Assembly (NCBI RefSeq): GCF_965208555.1
Contig: NZ_OZ242342.1
Location: 558,001 to 622,000, forward strand
From: Poriferisodalis sp965208555
Lineage (GTDB): Bacteria > Actinomycetota > Acidimicrobiia > Acidimicrobiales > Poriferisodalaceae
Length of the DNA: 64,000 nt
Direction: 5' to 3'
Shown here: piece after piece, positions 24,198-33,176 of the stretch
Layout of the letters: every line of letters begins with the position of its first letter
How positions within the stretch are numbered: position 1 is the first letter of the stretch
Translations under genes and position numbers: made by a program
Notes under the pieces: model-generated
Told to the model about the DNA's origin: nothing
What the model saw: the letters and a program-made list of their open reading frames with translations, nothing else
Database searches by the model: none

Positions 24198-25109
24198 CTA
24201 CGGCAGGATCGGCGTGGCTTCCATGTAGCCGGGCTCGAGGAATTCGACTCCGGGCGTGACGCGGGCCAGCTCCGTCGCGATCGACGAGGTGTCAGTGGGC
24301 ACCGAGAACCCGGGCAGCCAGTTGTCGTGATGGCCGAGGATGACCTTGCGGGGCCGCAGCAGGTCGGCCTGGCGCCCGATGAACTGCGCCAGCGAGCCCT
24401 GGATGGGCTCGCCGTCGATGTTGCCGCGGCCGGCCGCCGCCAGAATCGCCACGTCGGGGCGCAGGTCGCGCATCACACCCGACCAGTGCCCCGAGGTGTC
24501 CTGGAACAGCACCGATCCGTCCGGCGCCTCGATCAGGAACAGCAGCGCTCCCCCATCGCCGCGGTCGCTGTGGCCGGCGGCTGACGCCGCTATGTGGGAG
24601 CTGGTGGCGGCATCGACCTCGGTCGCCAGGTACTTCATCAGCTCCGCGAACTTCTGCTGCTGCTCCTGCCACGTCACGCCGAGATCGCCGAGGCAGACGT
24701 GGTCGGGCTGGTCCATCTCGGTATGCGACCACACGCAGGAGTGCTGGCTGGGATACACCGACACCCGCACGCCTGCTCCCCGATCACCCCGGCTGAGATC
24801 CACCGTCTCGCCGCCGGCCACGCAGATCATCCTTTCTTCGGGGACTCCGGCTTCTGCCATCACCCGCACCGACTCGTAGGACGCGATCAGGGTGGCATCG
24901 GTGTTGGCCACAATGCGCTCGGCCCCATAGAGGTGATCGAAGTGCGAATGGCCCACGAGCACCCAGTCCGCCTCGGTGACATCGTCGGCCGACAGGCCCG
25001 GGCCGACGGCGTTGTCCGCCCGGTCGATGTAGGCGTCGAGGAAGATCACCAGGCCGGCCGTGCGCAGCCGGAAGGTCGCGCACCCATACCAATCGAGCGT
25101 CGTTGTCAC
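24198..25109 (-). CDS. Metallo-beta-lactamase-fold hydrolase (UlaG-like)
   Basis: This 303-residue protein has the metallo-beta-lactamase HxHxDH motif as HSHFDH, an early LDWYGCATFRLRTAG strand pair typical of the UlaG/YtnP-like branch, and the terminal metal-binding His in ILGHHDNW. An internal insert with DHVCLGDLGVTWQEQQQKF and TSSHIAASAAGH is not part of the basic fold. The substrate is unknown. It is convergent with the DUF418 gene and ends 32 bases from it. Confidence 0.82.
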   Translation of the reverse strand: MTTTLDWYGCATFRLRTAGLVIFLDAYIDRADNAVGPGLSADDVTEADWVLVGHSHFDHLYGAERIVANTDATLIASYESVRVMAEAGVPEERMICVAGGETVDLSRGDRGAGVRVSVYPSQHSCVWSHTEMDQPDHVCLGDLGVTWQEQQQKFAELMKYLATEVDAATSSHIAASAAGHSDRGDGGALLFLIEAPDGSVLFQDTSGHWSGVMRDLRPDVAILAAAGRGNIDGEPIQGSLAQFIGRQADLLRPRKVILGHHDNWLPGFSVPTDTSSIATELARVTPGVEFLEPGYMEATPILP

Positions 25110-25119
25110 AGGTGGGACC

Positions 25120-25404
25120 CTACGCGCCCGCTAGCGGCGGCTCGCTGGAGGGATCTGAGGGATGCCTTCGATCGGAGAACAAGACCTCCACGCGCGCCAC
25201 TCGCTCCCTCACAAGCACGAGTTCGCCGGCGACATGGTCGATGCGACCGCCGAGCAGCGCACCTTGATGGTCGATGCGACCGGCAAGGTGGTACGTGATC
25301 GTCAATCCGGTGCCGACGAAAGCCACCACGATGCTTGCCGCCGCCACAAGCACGACCCACGCTTCGACCACGATCGACGTCGCTGCGAGGGAACCGGCGG
25401 CCAT
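25120..25404 (-). CDS. Small single-span membrane protein (hypothetical)
   Basis: This predicted 94-residue product has one strongly hydrophobic segment (AWVVLVAAASIVVAFVGTG) followed by an amphipathic helix with repeated RIDH units (LAGRIDHQG, LGGRIDHVA) and a charged VRERVARVEV stretch. That pattern looks like a real membrane-anchored helix, not a random frame. The start is ATG at 25404, with a GTG 6 bases upstream. It lies just upstream of the metallo-beta-lactamase-fold gene on the same strand and is divergent from modA. No family is recognised, and coding status is uncertain. Confidence 0.5.
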   Translation of the reverse strand: MAAGSLAATSIVVEAWVVLVAAASIVVAFVGTGLTITYHLAGRIDHQGALLGGRIDHVAGELVLVRERVARVEVLFSDRRHPSDPSSEPPLAGA

Positions 25405-25483
25405 GGGCACACCATAGAACGGCTGATCCAGGACGACGCGCCCAATTTGGACCGCCGCCGGCACCGGGCACACTGGCGCGACT

Positions 25484-26302
25484 ATGGGTGGCTGCCGTGG
25501 GGGAAACTGCCGGGCTGCGGCCCGCCTCGGAACGACGCTCATGCTGCCTTGGCTGACGGTGTTGGCATTGGTGACCGGGTGCTCGCCGACGCGCAACAAC
25601 GACGTTCCTCTCACCGGCGGCGACGCACTCAGCGGCGATCTGCATGTCCTTGTCGCTGCTTCGTTGCTGCCCGTCGCCGAGACGCTTGCGGCCGACTTCG
25701 AGCGGCGCCACTCAGGAGTGGAAGTGCTGATCTCGGCGGCGGGAAGCTCCGCGTTGCGCGAGCAAGTGCTCGCCGGAGCCCCGGCCGATGTTTTCGTTCC
25801 CGCCGACCCGGTGCATCTCGAGACAATCAGCGACGAGATGGGTCTCGTGGGCACGCCGGTAGCAGTGGCCCGAAACTCGCTCGTGCTCGCGGTGCCGGCC
25901 GGCAACGACGCGGGGGTCGCATCGCTCGCCGATCTGTCACGTCCCGAGCTGCTGATCGGGCTCTGTGCCGCTGAAGTGCCTTGCGGGACCCACGCTCGGG
26001 CCGGGCTGACCCGGGCAGGCATCGCAGCGGCCCCCGATACCGACGAGCCCAACGCCCGCGCCCTCGTCACCAAACTGGCCGCCGGCGAACTCGACGCCGC
26101 GGTGGTCTATGCCAGCGATGCCGCTTCCGTCGAGGACATTGAGGACCTGGGCTGGCCGGCCGGCGCAGCGCCCGAGACGACCTACCAAGCCGTAGTGCTC
26201 ACCGATGCACTCAACCCAGGGGCCGCGGCGGCTTTCGTGGAGTTCTTGCTGTCAGCGACAGCCCGAGACGCTTTCGAGGACCACGGGTTTCGGGCACCAT
26301 GA
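25484..26302 (+). CDS. modA: Molybdate ABC transporter substrate-binding lipoprotein ModA
   Basis: This periplasm-side binding protein captures molybdate or tungstate. Its 272 residues include a basic N terminus and a lipobox LVTGC (lipid-linked Cys at about 33), then family segments VLVAASLLPVAETLAADFE, ISAAGSSALREQVLAGAPADVFVPAD, ARNSLVLAVPAGN and GELDAAVVYASDA. The ATG at 25541 is an alternative start that would give a shorter lipoprotein signal. The stop overlaps the modB start (ATGA), so modABC form a tight operon. Confidence 0.93.
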   Translation: MGGCRGGNCRAAARLGTTLMLPWLTVLALVTGCSPTRNNDVPLTGGDALSGDLHVLVAASLLPVAETLAADFERRHSGVEVLISAAGSSALREQVLAGAPADVFVPADPVHLETISDEMGLVGTPVAVARNSLVLAVPAGNDAGVASLADLSRPELLIGLCAAEVPCGTHARAGLTRAGIAAAPDTDEPNARALVTKLAAGELDAAVVYASDAASVEDIEDLGWPAGAAPETTYQAVVLTDALNPGAAAAFVEFLLSATARDAFEDHGFRAP

Positions 26303-27141
26303 CGGGCACGACATCTCTGAGTGCATCCGAATCGGACGAACAACCGGTCCGCCGGGCGGCGCGGGAGCTGCCGCCGTGGCCGGTCGCGCTGCTCGCCGGT
26401 CTCGGCGTCGTGCTGTTCGCCCTCCCGCTCGTCGGGCTCGCCGCGCGCGCCCCGTGGACCGGGCTCTGGACGCACCTGTCGAGCCGCTTCGTGGTGGATG
26501 CCGCCGTGCTTTCGGTGGTGTCGTCGGTCGCAGCGGCCGCGGTAGCCGCGATCGTCGGCGTGCCGCTCGCATGGGTGCTGGCAAGGGTGCCCTTCCGGGG
26601 TCGCTCGGCGGTGCGAGCGCTCGTGACGCTGCCGATGGTGCTGCCGCCGGTCGTGGGCGGGGCGGCGCTGCTGTTCGCACTCGGCAGGCGCGGTGTCGTC
26701 GGCGGGCCGCTGCACGATGCCACCGGTCTGCTGCTGCCGTACTCGATCTGGGGTGTCATCCTGGCGAATGCGTTCGTTGCCACGCCGCTGGTGATTCTCA
26801 CCGTCGAGGGAGCACTGCGGAACCTGGATCGGCGGTACGAGGCCGCCGCCGCCACGCTCGGGGCATCGCGGCTGCGCACGCTGTGGAAGGTGACGCTGCC
26901 GATGATCGGGCCCGCGTTGGGTGTGGCGACGGTGGTGGCCTGGGCCCGCGCCTTGGGAGAGTTCGGCGCCACGGTGACGTTCGCCGGCAATCTCGGCGGA
27001 CGGACCCAGACGCTGCCACTCGCCGTCTTCGTGGCCCTGGAGTCGGACCGGGACGCTGCGGTTGCCATCAGCCTCGTGCTGGTCGCGCTGTCCCTCGGTC
27101 TGTTGATCGCCCTGCGGGATCGCTGGTGGCCGAGCCGATGA
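26299..27141 (+). CDS. modB: Molybdate ABC transporter permease ModB
   Basis: This 280-residue inner-membrane permease has an unusually long charged N-terminal tail before the first helix and about six membrane segments. The permease-ATPase coupling motif reads EAAAATLGASRLRTLWKVTLP, the EAA loop that docks onto ModC. It overlaps modA and modC by 4 bases at each end, giving a translationally coupled modABC unit. Length and motif are normal. Confidence 0.93.
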   Translation: MTGTTSLSASESDEQPVRRAARELPPWPVALLAGLGVVLFALPLVGLAARAPWTGLWTHLSSRFVVDAAVLSVVSSVAAAAVAAIVGVPLAWVLARVPFRGRSAVRALVTLPMVLPPVVGGAALLFALGRRGVVGGPLHDATGLLLPYSIWGVILANAFVATPLVILTVEGALRNLDRRYEAAAATLGASRLRTLWKVTLPMIGPALGVATVVAWARALGEFGATVTFAGNLGGRTQTLPLAVFVALESDRDAAVAISLVLVALSLGLLIALRDRWWPSR

Positions 27142-28319
27142 GTACCGAAGTCACCGAAAGGCACGCCAGCGGGCTGGAGGCCGACATCCGGCTGGTGCGG
27201 GGCGATTTCGAGCTGGACGTGTCGCTGCAGGTAGCCGCAGGCGAGACCGCGGCACTGCTCGGCCCCAACGGTGCGGGCAAATCCACGATCGTTGCGGCAA
27301 TCGCCGGGCTGCTGCCGCTGGACGGAGGCATGGTCCGGCTCGCCGGCAGGGTCCTCGACGATCCCGACGCCGGCGTCTTCATCGCACCCGAACGCCGTCG
27401 TATCGGCGTGGTGTTCCAAGACCAGGTCCTGTTCCGCCATCTCAACGCGCTCGACAACGTCGCCTTCGGCTTGACCGCCCGGGGTATGCGCCGCGCTGAG
27501 GCTCACGAGCATGCGCAGGCCTGGCTTGATGCGATGGACCTCGGCGATCTCGGTCACCGGCGGCCCCGGGCGCTGTCGGGCGGCCAGCGCCAGAGGGTGG
27601 CCCTCGCCCGGGCGCTCGCCTGCGGTCCCGATCTGCTGCTCGCCGACGAACCGCTCGGATCATTGGACGTCACCGCTCGCAACCGACTCCGGCGCAACCT
27701 GGCCGCCCATCTCTCCAGCGGACGCAACGGCGGCGGCACCACTGCACCAGTACCGCCGCACGGCACCCCCGACGTGCCCCGCCTGTTGATCACACACGAC
27801 CCGACCGACGCGTTCGTGCTGGCCGATCGAGTGCACATCCTCGAGGACGGGCGACTCACCCAGTCGGGAACGCCCGATGAGCTGCGGCGCGCCCCGGCCA
27901 CCGACTACGCCGCCGACCTGTCCGGGATCAATCTGGTACGCGGCACGGTTCAAGGCGGCGAGATCACCGTGACGCCCGACGACGGTGCTGCGACGGACGG
28001 CGGCAGCCGTCGCAGCGCGGTGCTGCTTCACGCCGCCGATACGACAGCGAGCGGGCCGGTCCTGGCCACGATCCATCCACGGGCGATTGCACTGCACCGC
28101 GAGCGGCCCAGCGGCAGCCCGCGCAATGTGTGGCGCACGACTGCTGAGGCTGTCGAACCGCTCGGCGACATCACCCGTGTGCTGCTCGGCGCTCCGCTGC
28201 CGCTGACAGCGGACATCACGCCAGGGGCGGCTCACGAACTCCTGATCCGACCCGGCACCACACTGTGGGTGTCGGTCAAAGCCACCGAGGTCGAGCTCGC
28301 TCCCGACAGCCGCGACTAG
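27138..28319 (+). CDS. modC: Molybdate ABC transporter ATPase ModC
   Basis: The energising subunit of the molybdate transporter is 393 residues long. Walker A GPNGAGKST lies at 42-50, the signature LSGGQ at 146-150 and Walker B LLLADEP at 166-172, followed by the switch His in LLITHDP. Residues after about 270 form the TOBE-like regulatory half that binds molybdate in ModC proteins. A Gly-rich insert (about 200-213) precedes the switch region and is unusual. ATG overlaps the modB stop. No modE-like regulator is nearby. Confidence 0.94.
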   Translation: MSTEVTERHASGLEADIRLVRGDFELDVSLQVAAGETAALLGPNGAGKSTIVAAIAGLLPLDGGMVRLAGRVLDDPDAGVFIAPERRRIGVVFQDQVLFRHLNALDNVAFGLTARGMRRAEAHEHAQAWLDAMDLGDLGHRRPRALSGGQRQRVALARALACGPDLLLADEPLGSLDVTARNRLRRNLAAHLSSGRNGGGTTAPVPPHGTPDVPRLLITHDPTDAFVLADRVHILEDGRLTQSGTPDELRRAPATDYAADLSGINLVRGTVQGGEITVTPDDGAATDGGSRRSAVLLHAADTTASGPVLATIHPRAIALHRERPSGSPRNVWRTTAEAVEPLGDITRVLLGAPLPLTADITPGAAHELLIRPGTTLWVSVKATEVELAPDSRD

Positions 28320-28344
28320 CCCGAGCGGCTGACAGTCACCCCGC

Positions 28345-29499
28345 TCAGCCGGAGCGGCTGACGGAGGTCCACCCCTTGCCGGCGCCGGGACGATCGTCGA
28401 ATTCGGCGGCGTAGCGGTCGAAGAAACCGGGGTCGGCCGCAGCCGCGGCCGCCGCGATGTCGTCACGCGCGATTGCTGCTTGCCACACGTCGATGAGACG
28501 GTCCTCGGCCTCGTAGTCGAACCGGTCGACCAGCGAGCGCTCCATGACACCGCCGGGCTCCGGGTGATGCTCTTCGCGAGCTAGCCAGCGCGCCGTGTCC
28601 GTCAGCCCCTCCACCGGGTCCACGACATCGCGATAGCCGAGCTGGTGAATCGCCTTGTCGCAGTTGATCACCCGGTGATGCGGTGTGCTGCGCTGCGTGA
28701 GGTGGTGGGACACGGCTGCGAATTCCCACGGGATCGACACGATCTCGAAGCTGTGGTCCAGCGCCGCTGCGATGATCTCGACCCACTGCAGCAGCGTGGG
28801 CGTCCACTCATCGGACACGTTGTAGGCCTGACCGGACGAGCGTGCGCCGGCGTCGACGGCCGCCAGCACCATCGCTGCGGCATTGCGCGAATCGGCCATT
28901 GCCTGCAACGTCACACCGCCGTCGGGCAGCACTATGCGAGTGCGGCCATCGAGCACGCGGCGCACGATCTTCCATTCGCGCGGGCTGATCTGTCCGGGGC
29001 CGTATATCCACGGGTAGCGCAGGTGCGAGGCCGTCGGGTGCTCACCGAACACGACGAGCTCCGTGTTGGCGATCTGGCGCACCTTGTTGTTCACCCTGAA
29101 GTCCGGCGGCTCGTCAGAGACCAGGCGATCGAGCTCGCGCGTCGGCACTCGCATGCCGGCGGGCCACAAGGCATCGGCGTCGCCCCAGCCGCTGTAGACG
29201 GGGAAGCCGCCGATGCTCACGAACTTGGCGACACGACCCGCCATCACCCGTGCGATCTCACGCAGCCGGCCGTACATCACCACCGACAGGTCGTACGTGG
29301 CCGGGCCGATGGCTTCGGCGAACTGGGCGGCGTCAAACGGATCAGTGTGGATGTGGGTGACGAGATCGGTGATCTCGTCGACCTCATGGCGTCCCGTGTG
29401 CAAGATCGTCACCCGGTAGCCGCGCTCCAGCAAGCCCTTCACCACGTGGGGCCCTGTCGGGCCGGTGCCGCCCACGACCAACGCCGTTCGCTCGCTCAC
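28345..29499 (-). CDS. NAD-dependent epimerase/dehydratase family protein
   Basis: This 384-residue protein of the extended short-chain dehydrogenase type has the N-terminal Rossmann motif VVGGTGPTGPHVVKGLLERG. It also has a VSIGGFPVYSGWG segment at the active-site strand, a LRYPWIYGPGQISPREW region and a NVSDEWTPTLLQWVEII sugar-epimerase-like C-terminal segment. The classic YxxxK is not obvious, so catalysis may be altered. The start is GTG at 29499, and the longer frame upstream is not supported. Its 3' end converges on modC. Substrate is unknown. Confidence 0.75.
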   Translation of the reverse strand: MSERTALVVGGTGPTGPHVVKGLLERGYRVTILHTGRHEVDEITDLVTHIHTDPFDAAQFAEAIGPATYDLSVVMYGRLREIARVMAGRVAKFVSIGGFPVYSGWGDADALWPAGMRVPTRELDRLVSDEPPDFRVNNKVRQIANTELVVFGEHPTASHLRYPWIYGPGQISPREWKIVRRVLDGRTRIVLPDGGVTLQAMADSRNAAAMVLAAVDAGARSSGQAYNVSDEWTPTLLQWVEIIAAALDHSFEIVSIPWEFAAVSHHLTQRSTPHHRVINCDKAIHQLGYRDVVDPVEGLTDTARWLAREEHHPEPGGVMERSLVDRFDYEAEDRLIDVWQAAIARDDIAAAAAAADPGFFDRYAAEFDDRPGAGKGWTSVSRSG

Positions 29500-29592
29500 G
29501 CCGAAGCAATCTAGGTGCCGGGCCAGTGAAGCAAGCTCGATTCGCCGGTACGCTCCCGCAACGATGAGCGCGAGTGTCAGCGGAACCGGGTC

Positions 29593-30333
29593 ATGAGCGA
29601 GTACAGGCGCGGCACCCGGGTAGTAGTAACCGAGGACATCCCTGGAGTTCCCGAAGGCACGCCGGGCAAGTGCGGCAGGGGCCTCGGATTCGCCATCAAG
29701 CGGTATCGCGTGCGGTTCGACAATGACGTCGAGGCAATCTCGGTCGCCCACAGCAAGCTGGTGCCCGAGGACGAGTGGCCGCAATTCCTGGCCCGCAGGG
29801 CCCGGGAGGAGATCGAGGCCGCGCAGGAGCGTGCTCGCCTCGCCGAAGCTCGCGCCGCAGCCGCCGAGTCCCGCGGGCTGCCAGCAGCGAGCACCGAGGA
29901 GCCGGCTGCGGGAGAAAGCGCAGCACCGGCAGCCGAGACACCCGCAGAATTGTCCGGCGACGAAGGCGACGGCGATCCGCGGTTGGCCGCACTGCTCGCC
30001 CGCTCCAAGTCCGCGCGCGACGCAACCGGTGTTGCGGCGCCGGAGAGCACCGCCGCAGCGGCACCCGAGACACCCGAGACCACGACAGAGGAGCCCGCAC
30101 CAGCGACTGCTGCGGCTCCTGCTGCAGAGCAGGAGGCCCCCGCTCCTGCCGCCGCTCCCGCCGCGCAGCCGGAAGCGGCCGAGCCCGCCAAGCCGGCTCG
30201 CTCAGCGCCGCCATCGGGCCCAGAACGCGTCGAGATACCCGAGTTCGTGCCCGGCCCCGAAGTCGATCCCGACTACACCCCAGCGGCAAATCGGGTGAGC
30301 GAACTCATCTCCGAAGCACGCAAGGACGGCTGA
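29593..30333 (+). CDS. Conserved hypothetical protein with SH3-like N terminus and Ala/Pro/Glu-rich tail
   Basis: Of the 246 residues, the first about 60 (YRRGTRVVVTEDIPGVPEGTPGKCGRG then YRVRFDNDVEAISVAHSKLVP) look like a small beta-barrel domain of the SH3 type. A charged helix (REEIEAAQERARLAEARAAAAE) follows. The rest, to near residue 220, is low-complexity Ala, Pro, Glu and Thr, probably disordered. The C terminus regains composition with VEIPEFVPGPEVDPDYTPAANR. I do not recognise a function. It stands alone between two minus-strand genes. Confidence 0.6.
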   Translation: MSEYRRGTRVVVTEDIPGVPEGTPGKCGRGLGFAIKRYRVRFDNDVEAISVAHSKLVPEDEWPQFLARRAREEIEAAQERARLAEARAAAAESRGLPAASTEEPAAGESAAPAAETPAELSGDEGDGDPRLAALLARSKSARDATGVAAPESTAAAAPETPETTTEEPAPATAAAPAAEQEAPAPAAAPAAQPEAAEPAKPARSAPPSGPERVEIPEFVPGPEVDPDYTPAANRVSELISEARKDG

Positions 30334-30350
30334 CCCACCGCCTTGCGCCG

Positions 30351-32597
30351 TCAGGCAGCCGGCGGCGGGAAAGGCTCAGGGTCGGCGAAGCGTCGCACGA
30401 CGTTGGCTGTGATGCGTGCGATGTCGTTGTCGTACCCGTCGCGGGCCAGCGCGCCGAACCACGAGATCGAACCGACCGAGAACACCGCCCCGCCGTTCGG
30501 CGTCTCGTAGAAGACCATGTCGGCGCGCACCATCGGGTCGGGAGTCGGGAAGAACACCGAGCCCTCGAACTCCTCCTTGGTGCGCAGCATGTCGGGCCCG
30601 AACGTGGTCGCCGAGGCCAATACCACAGCGTGGCCTGGTGATCCGAGCCGTTCGTCGTAGCGGTCCACCTCCTGACCAGCTGCGCCGCCGCCCAACCCGG
30701 AGGTGCCGATGTGCTCGCCCGGCACCCCGTCGAGGATCCACGCCGCGCGCGAGCTGTCCGCTCCGGGATCGCGGACGAAGTAGGTGGCCTTCTCGAAACC
30801 CTGCGCCGCGAAGCCGATGCCGCAGATCTCGTTGGGGGCACGGCCCTGGCGGCGCCACAGCCCCCCGTACTCGCCGCCCCAGGCGTGGTAGCTCTCCCCC
30901 GGCCCGGTCTGCCAGTTCCGTACGCCGTCCTCTGCCCGGCGCAGCTCGATGGCACCCGGCCAGGCGTCGCTGAACGCCACCCGCCAGTAGAAGCCGTTGC
31001 CGCCCAGGTACATCAGCCGGCCGCCGTCTCGCTGCCAATCGGCGAGCGCGTCCAGCATGGCGGTGGACCAGTACTCAGGGTGGCTGCCGGTCACCAGCAC
31101 CCGGTACGGCGCGATGGCAGCCAGGCCGTCGGCGTGCAGGTCCTCGTCGGTCACGATGTCGTGGCCGACTTCAAGGTGCTCGAGGAAGGCGTTGATGTCG
31201 GTGTCAGGCGTGAAGTTCCAGCCGTCTGCGCCGGGGCGCAGGTTCAGTACCGGCCGAAGGCGCGAGCTGAACATGACGCCGCTGCGGTCAGGGTGTTTCT
31301 CGTAGTGGCTGAGGCCGAGCTCGGGATGATCCCGGACATAGGCGTGCTCTGGCCGCAGCTTGACGCGCGTGGACATGAAGTCGGCACCGTCGATCAGCAT
31401 CCGGTGGTTGGCGTAGGCCATGTATGTCGCTGTCGGCATCAGCAGGGCCACGTCGGCGGCGCGTGCGCCTGCGGCGGGGCGGACGAAGAACGGCACCCGG
31501 TCGTCGCCGGCAGCGCCGCGCACCCGGAAGGCGTAGATCCCGCTCGGCAGATCCTCCGGCAGCGTCGCCTCGACGGTGGTCTCCCAGCCGGCGTCGTACT
31601 GGTCGTCGTGGTGGAAGTGGACGGCGTCGTAGTGCGCTGGATTGTCGGACCACCGGTGCGCAGAACCGTCCCACGCGGGTCCGGTGATCCCACGGGTCGG
31701 CAGCTGGTGCAGCACGAGCGGTCCGGCGGCCCCCTCGCTGGCCGGCACTGTGCGACCGGCCATGTCGGCGCTGAGATCCCAGCGAGCGGTGGTTTCGCCG
31801 CACTGCAGCACCGGTCTCGCGATGCGGCCGTCGTATCGTTCGCCGCCGCGGCCGGCAGCGAGCCACAGCTCATCGGGAGCGAACCCCGCAGCGGGAGCCG
31901 TCGAACCCAAGGTTGTCGCTGCTCGCACGCCGTGGTCGGCGTGCAAGGCCCAACCCGACGACAGGTCGCTTGCAGATCTGTCGCTGAGCCGGTCTCCTTC
32001 GACGGCGTCTCGACCAGGCGAGTCCGAGAGCGGTGTCACCAGCACGGCGCTCAGCGTCGCCGACTCGGGGTCGAGATCGGCTGCGATCAGGTACCACCGG
32101 TTGCGGGTGAGCGGTACCTCGTCGATGACGACTCGAGTCTCTGGCCCGGTCGCCGCGCTCACCGCAACCGCTCGACCTCCGTCGAGTTCGAGCCGCAGGA
32201 TGTCGATGCTTGCCGATCCCTGAGGTGCCGCTGCGGGCCGTGCCGTCAGTGTCGCAATGCGCGCCGGCCGATCAGGCAGTGTCGGCATCACCCATGCCTG
32301 CAGGGCCACCCGTCCTCCGCCCGGAAGGCTGTCGAGGGATGCAACGCCGTACGAGCCAGGGGTGAGCGGCTGTTCGTCGAGTTCGACCGACCAGCTTCCG
32401 GCTGCAGGTACCGGCCGCTCGTCGAAACCGGGGCCATATCGGGTGGGGTCTCCGCAGACGATCTGCGTGATGTCGACTTGAGCCGGGCCCGGCTGATGCG
32501 ACGATGCCATCAACCGGATCGGCTCGCCGGCGCGCAGCGACCACGGCTCGCAATAGCCGGTGACTCGTTTGGCCTCGGGCGCGTCAGTGTCCGTCAC
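30351..32597 (-). CDS. N,N-dimethylformamidase large (beta) subunit-like protein
   Basis: This 748-residue protein begins TGYCEPWSLRAGEPIRLM, a segment typical of dimethylformamidase large subunits. Next comes a concanavalin-like half (about 60-260), then a C-terminal amidohydrolase/amidotransferase-like half with PTATYMAYANHRM, VTDEDLHADGL, VTGSHPEYWSTAMLDAL and LGGNGFYWRV. Known dimethylformamidase uses an iron bound by two Tyr and a Glu; candidate Tyr and Glu residues occur here but cannot be assigned by eye. The GTG at 32597 follows a strong GGAGG with 7-base spacing. The small alpha subunit found in the characterised enzyme is not visible nearby, so substrate and activity are uncertain. 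Confidence 0.75.
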   Translation of the reverse strand: MTDTDAPEAKRVTGYCEPWSLRAGEPIRLMASSHQPGPAQVDITQIVCGDPTRYGPGFDERPVPAAGSWSVELDEQPLTPGSYGVASLDSLPGGGRVALQAWVMPTLPDRPARIATLTARPAAAPQGSASIDILRLELDGGRAVAVSAATGPETRVVIDEVPLTRNRWYLIAADLDPESATLSAVLVTPLSDSPGRDAVEGDRLSDRSASDLSSGWALHADHGVRAATTLGSTAPAAGFAPDELWLAAGRGGERYDGRIARPVLQCGETTARWDLSADMAGRTVPASEGAAGPLVLHQLPTRGITGPAWDGSAHRWSDNPAHYDAVHFHHDDQYDAGWETTVEATLPEDLPSGIYAFRVRGAAGDDRVPFFVRPAAGARAADVALLMPTATYMAYANHRMLIDGADFMSTRVKLRPEHAYVRDHPELGLSHYEKHPDRSGVMFSSRLRPVLNLRPGADGWNFTPDTDINAFLEHLEVGHDIVTDEDLHADGLAAIAPYRVLVTGSHPEYWSTAMLDALADWQRDGGRLMYLGGNGFYWRVAFSDAWPGAIELRRAEDGVRNWQTGPGESYHAWGGEYGGLWRRQGRAPNEICGIGFAAQGFEKATYFVRDPGADSSRAAWILDGVPGEHIGTSGLGGGAAGQEVDRYDERLGSPGHAVVLASATTFGPDMLRTKEEFEGSVFFPTPDPMVRADMVFYETPNGGAVFSVGSISWFGALARDGYDNDIARITANVVRRFADPEPFPPPAA

Positions 32598-32634
32598 CGC
32601 TGTGACCTCCGGTGGGCAGGCAATCCTGCGGTGA

Positions 32635-33042
32635 TCAGCGCTGCGACCTGAACGACTCGTAGTCGGTGACTGCGAACCCGTCAGCTCTCCAGCCGGCGAA
32701 GCCGGTCTCGATATGGCTGACCTTGGCCACTCCCATGTCCTGCAGCGTGTCAGCAGACAGGGCGGACCGGCCACCGGCCGCGCAGCTCAAGATGAGCTCT
32801 CGGCCTTCTTGGAACTCTGCCTTGGTGTACGGCGAATCGGGCGAAACCCAGAACTCGAGCATGCCGCGAGGTGCGTGCGTAGAGCCCACGATGGCACCGT
32901 CTCGCTGGAGCTCACGGACATCGCGGATGTCCACGATCAACGCGTTCTCCTCGGTGACACGCCGGTGCGCCTCCGCCGGTGAGATGTTGTCGATGCGGGT
33001 CTTGGCCTCCGCAACCATCTCGTTCACTGACTTGACGCCCAT
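32635..33042 (-). CDS. Rhodanese-like sulfurtransferase
   Basis: This single-domain rhodanese has 135 residues. The active-site loop CAAGGRSA has its Cys at 87. The strand IVDIRDVRELQRDGAIVGSTHAPRGMLEFW is the usual substrate-side motif. Such proteins move sulfane sulfur, for example onto cyanide or thiols. It lies 37 bases upstream of the dimethylformamidase-like gene on the same strand and is divergent from the hydantoinase-like gene, so it may share transcription with the former. Confidence 0.88.
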   Translation of the reverse strand: MGVKSVNEMVAEAKTRIDNISPAEAHRRVTEENALIVDIRDVRELQRDGAIVGSTHAPRGMLEFWVSPDSPYTKAEFQEGRELILSCAAGGRSALSADTLQDMGVAKVSHIETGFAGWRADGFAVTDYESFRSQR

Positions 33043-33176
33043 CGGTTCCTCCTAGCAGCGCTTGTTCCGGCGGCCAGCCTGCCACCGTGCCCGCAGTCTC
33101 ACCGACGCGAGCATTCGAGTCCACTCGACCCGCAGGTCGCCGCGCCCGCCGGCTTCTCGCTGGCACACTTTCTGCG

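Noticed and set aside
30711..32651. Plus-strand open frame of 646 codons
   Set aside because: It is antisense to the dimethylformamidase-like gene, which has clear motifs and a strong ribosome binding site.
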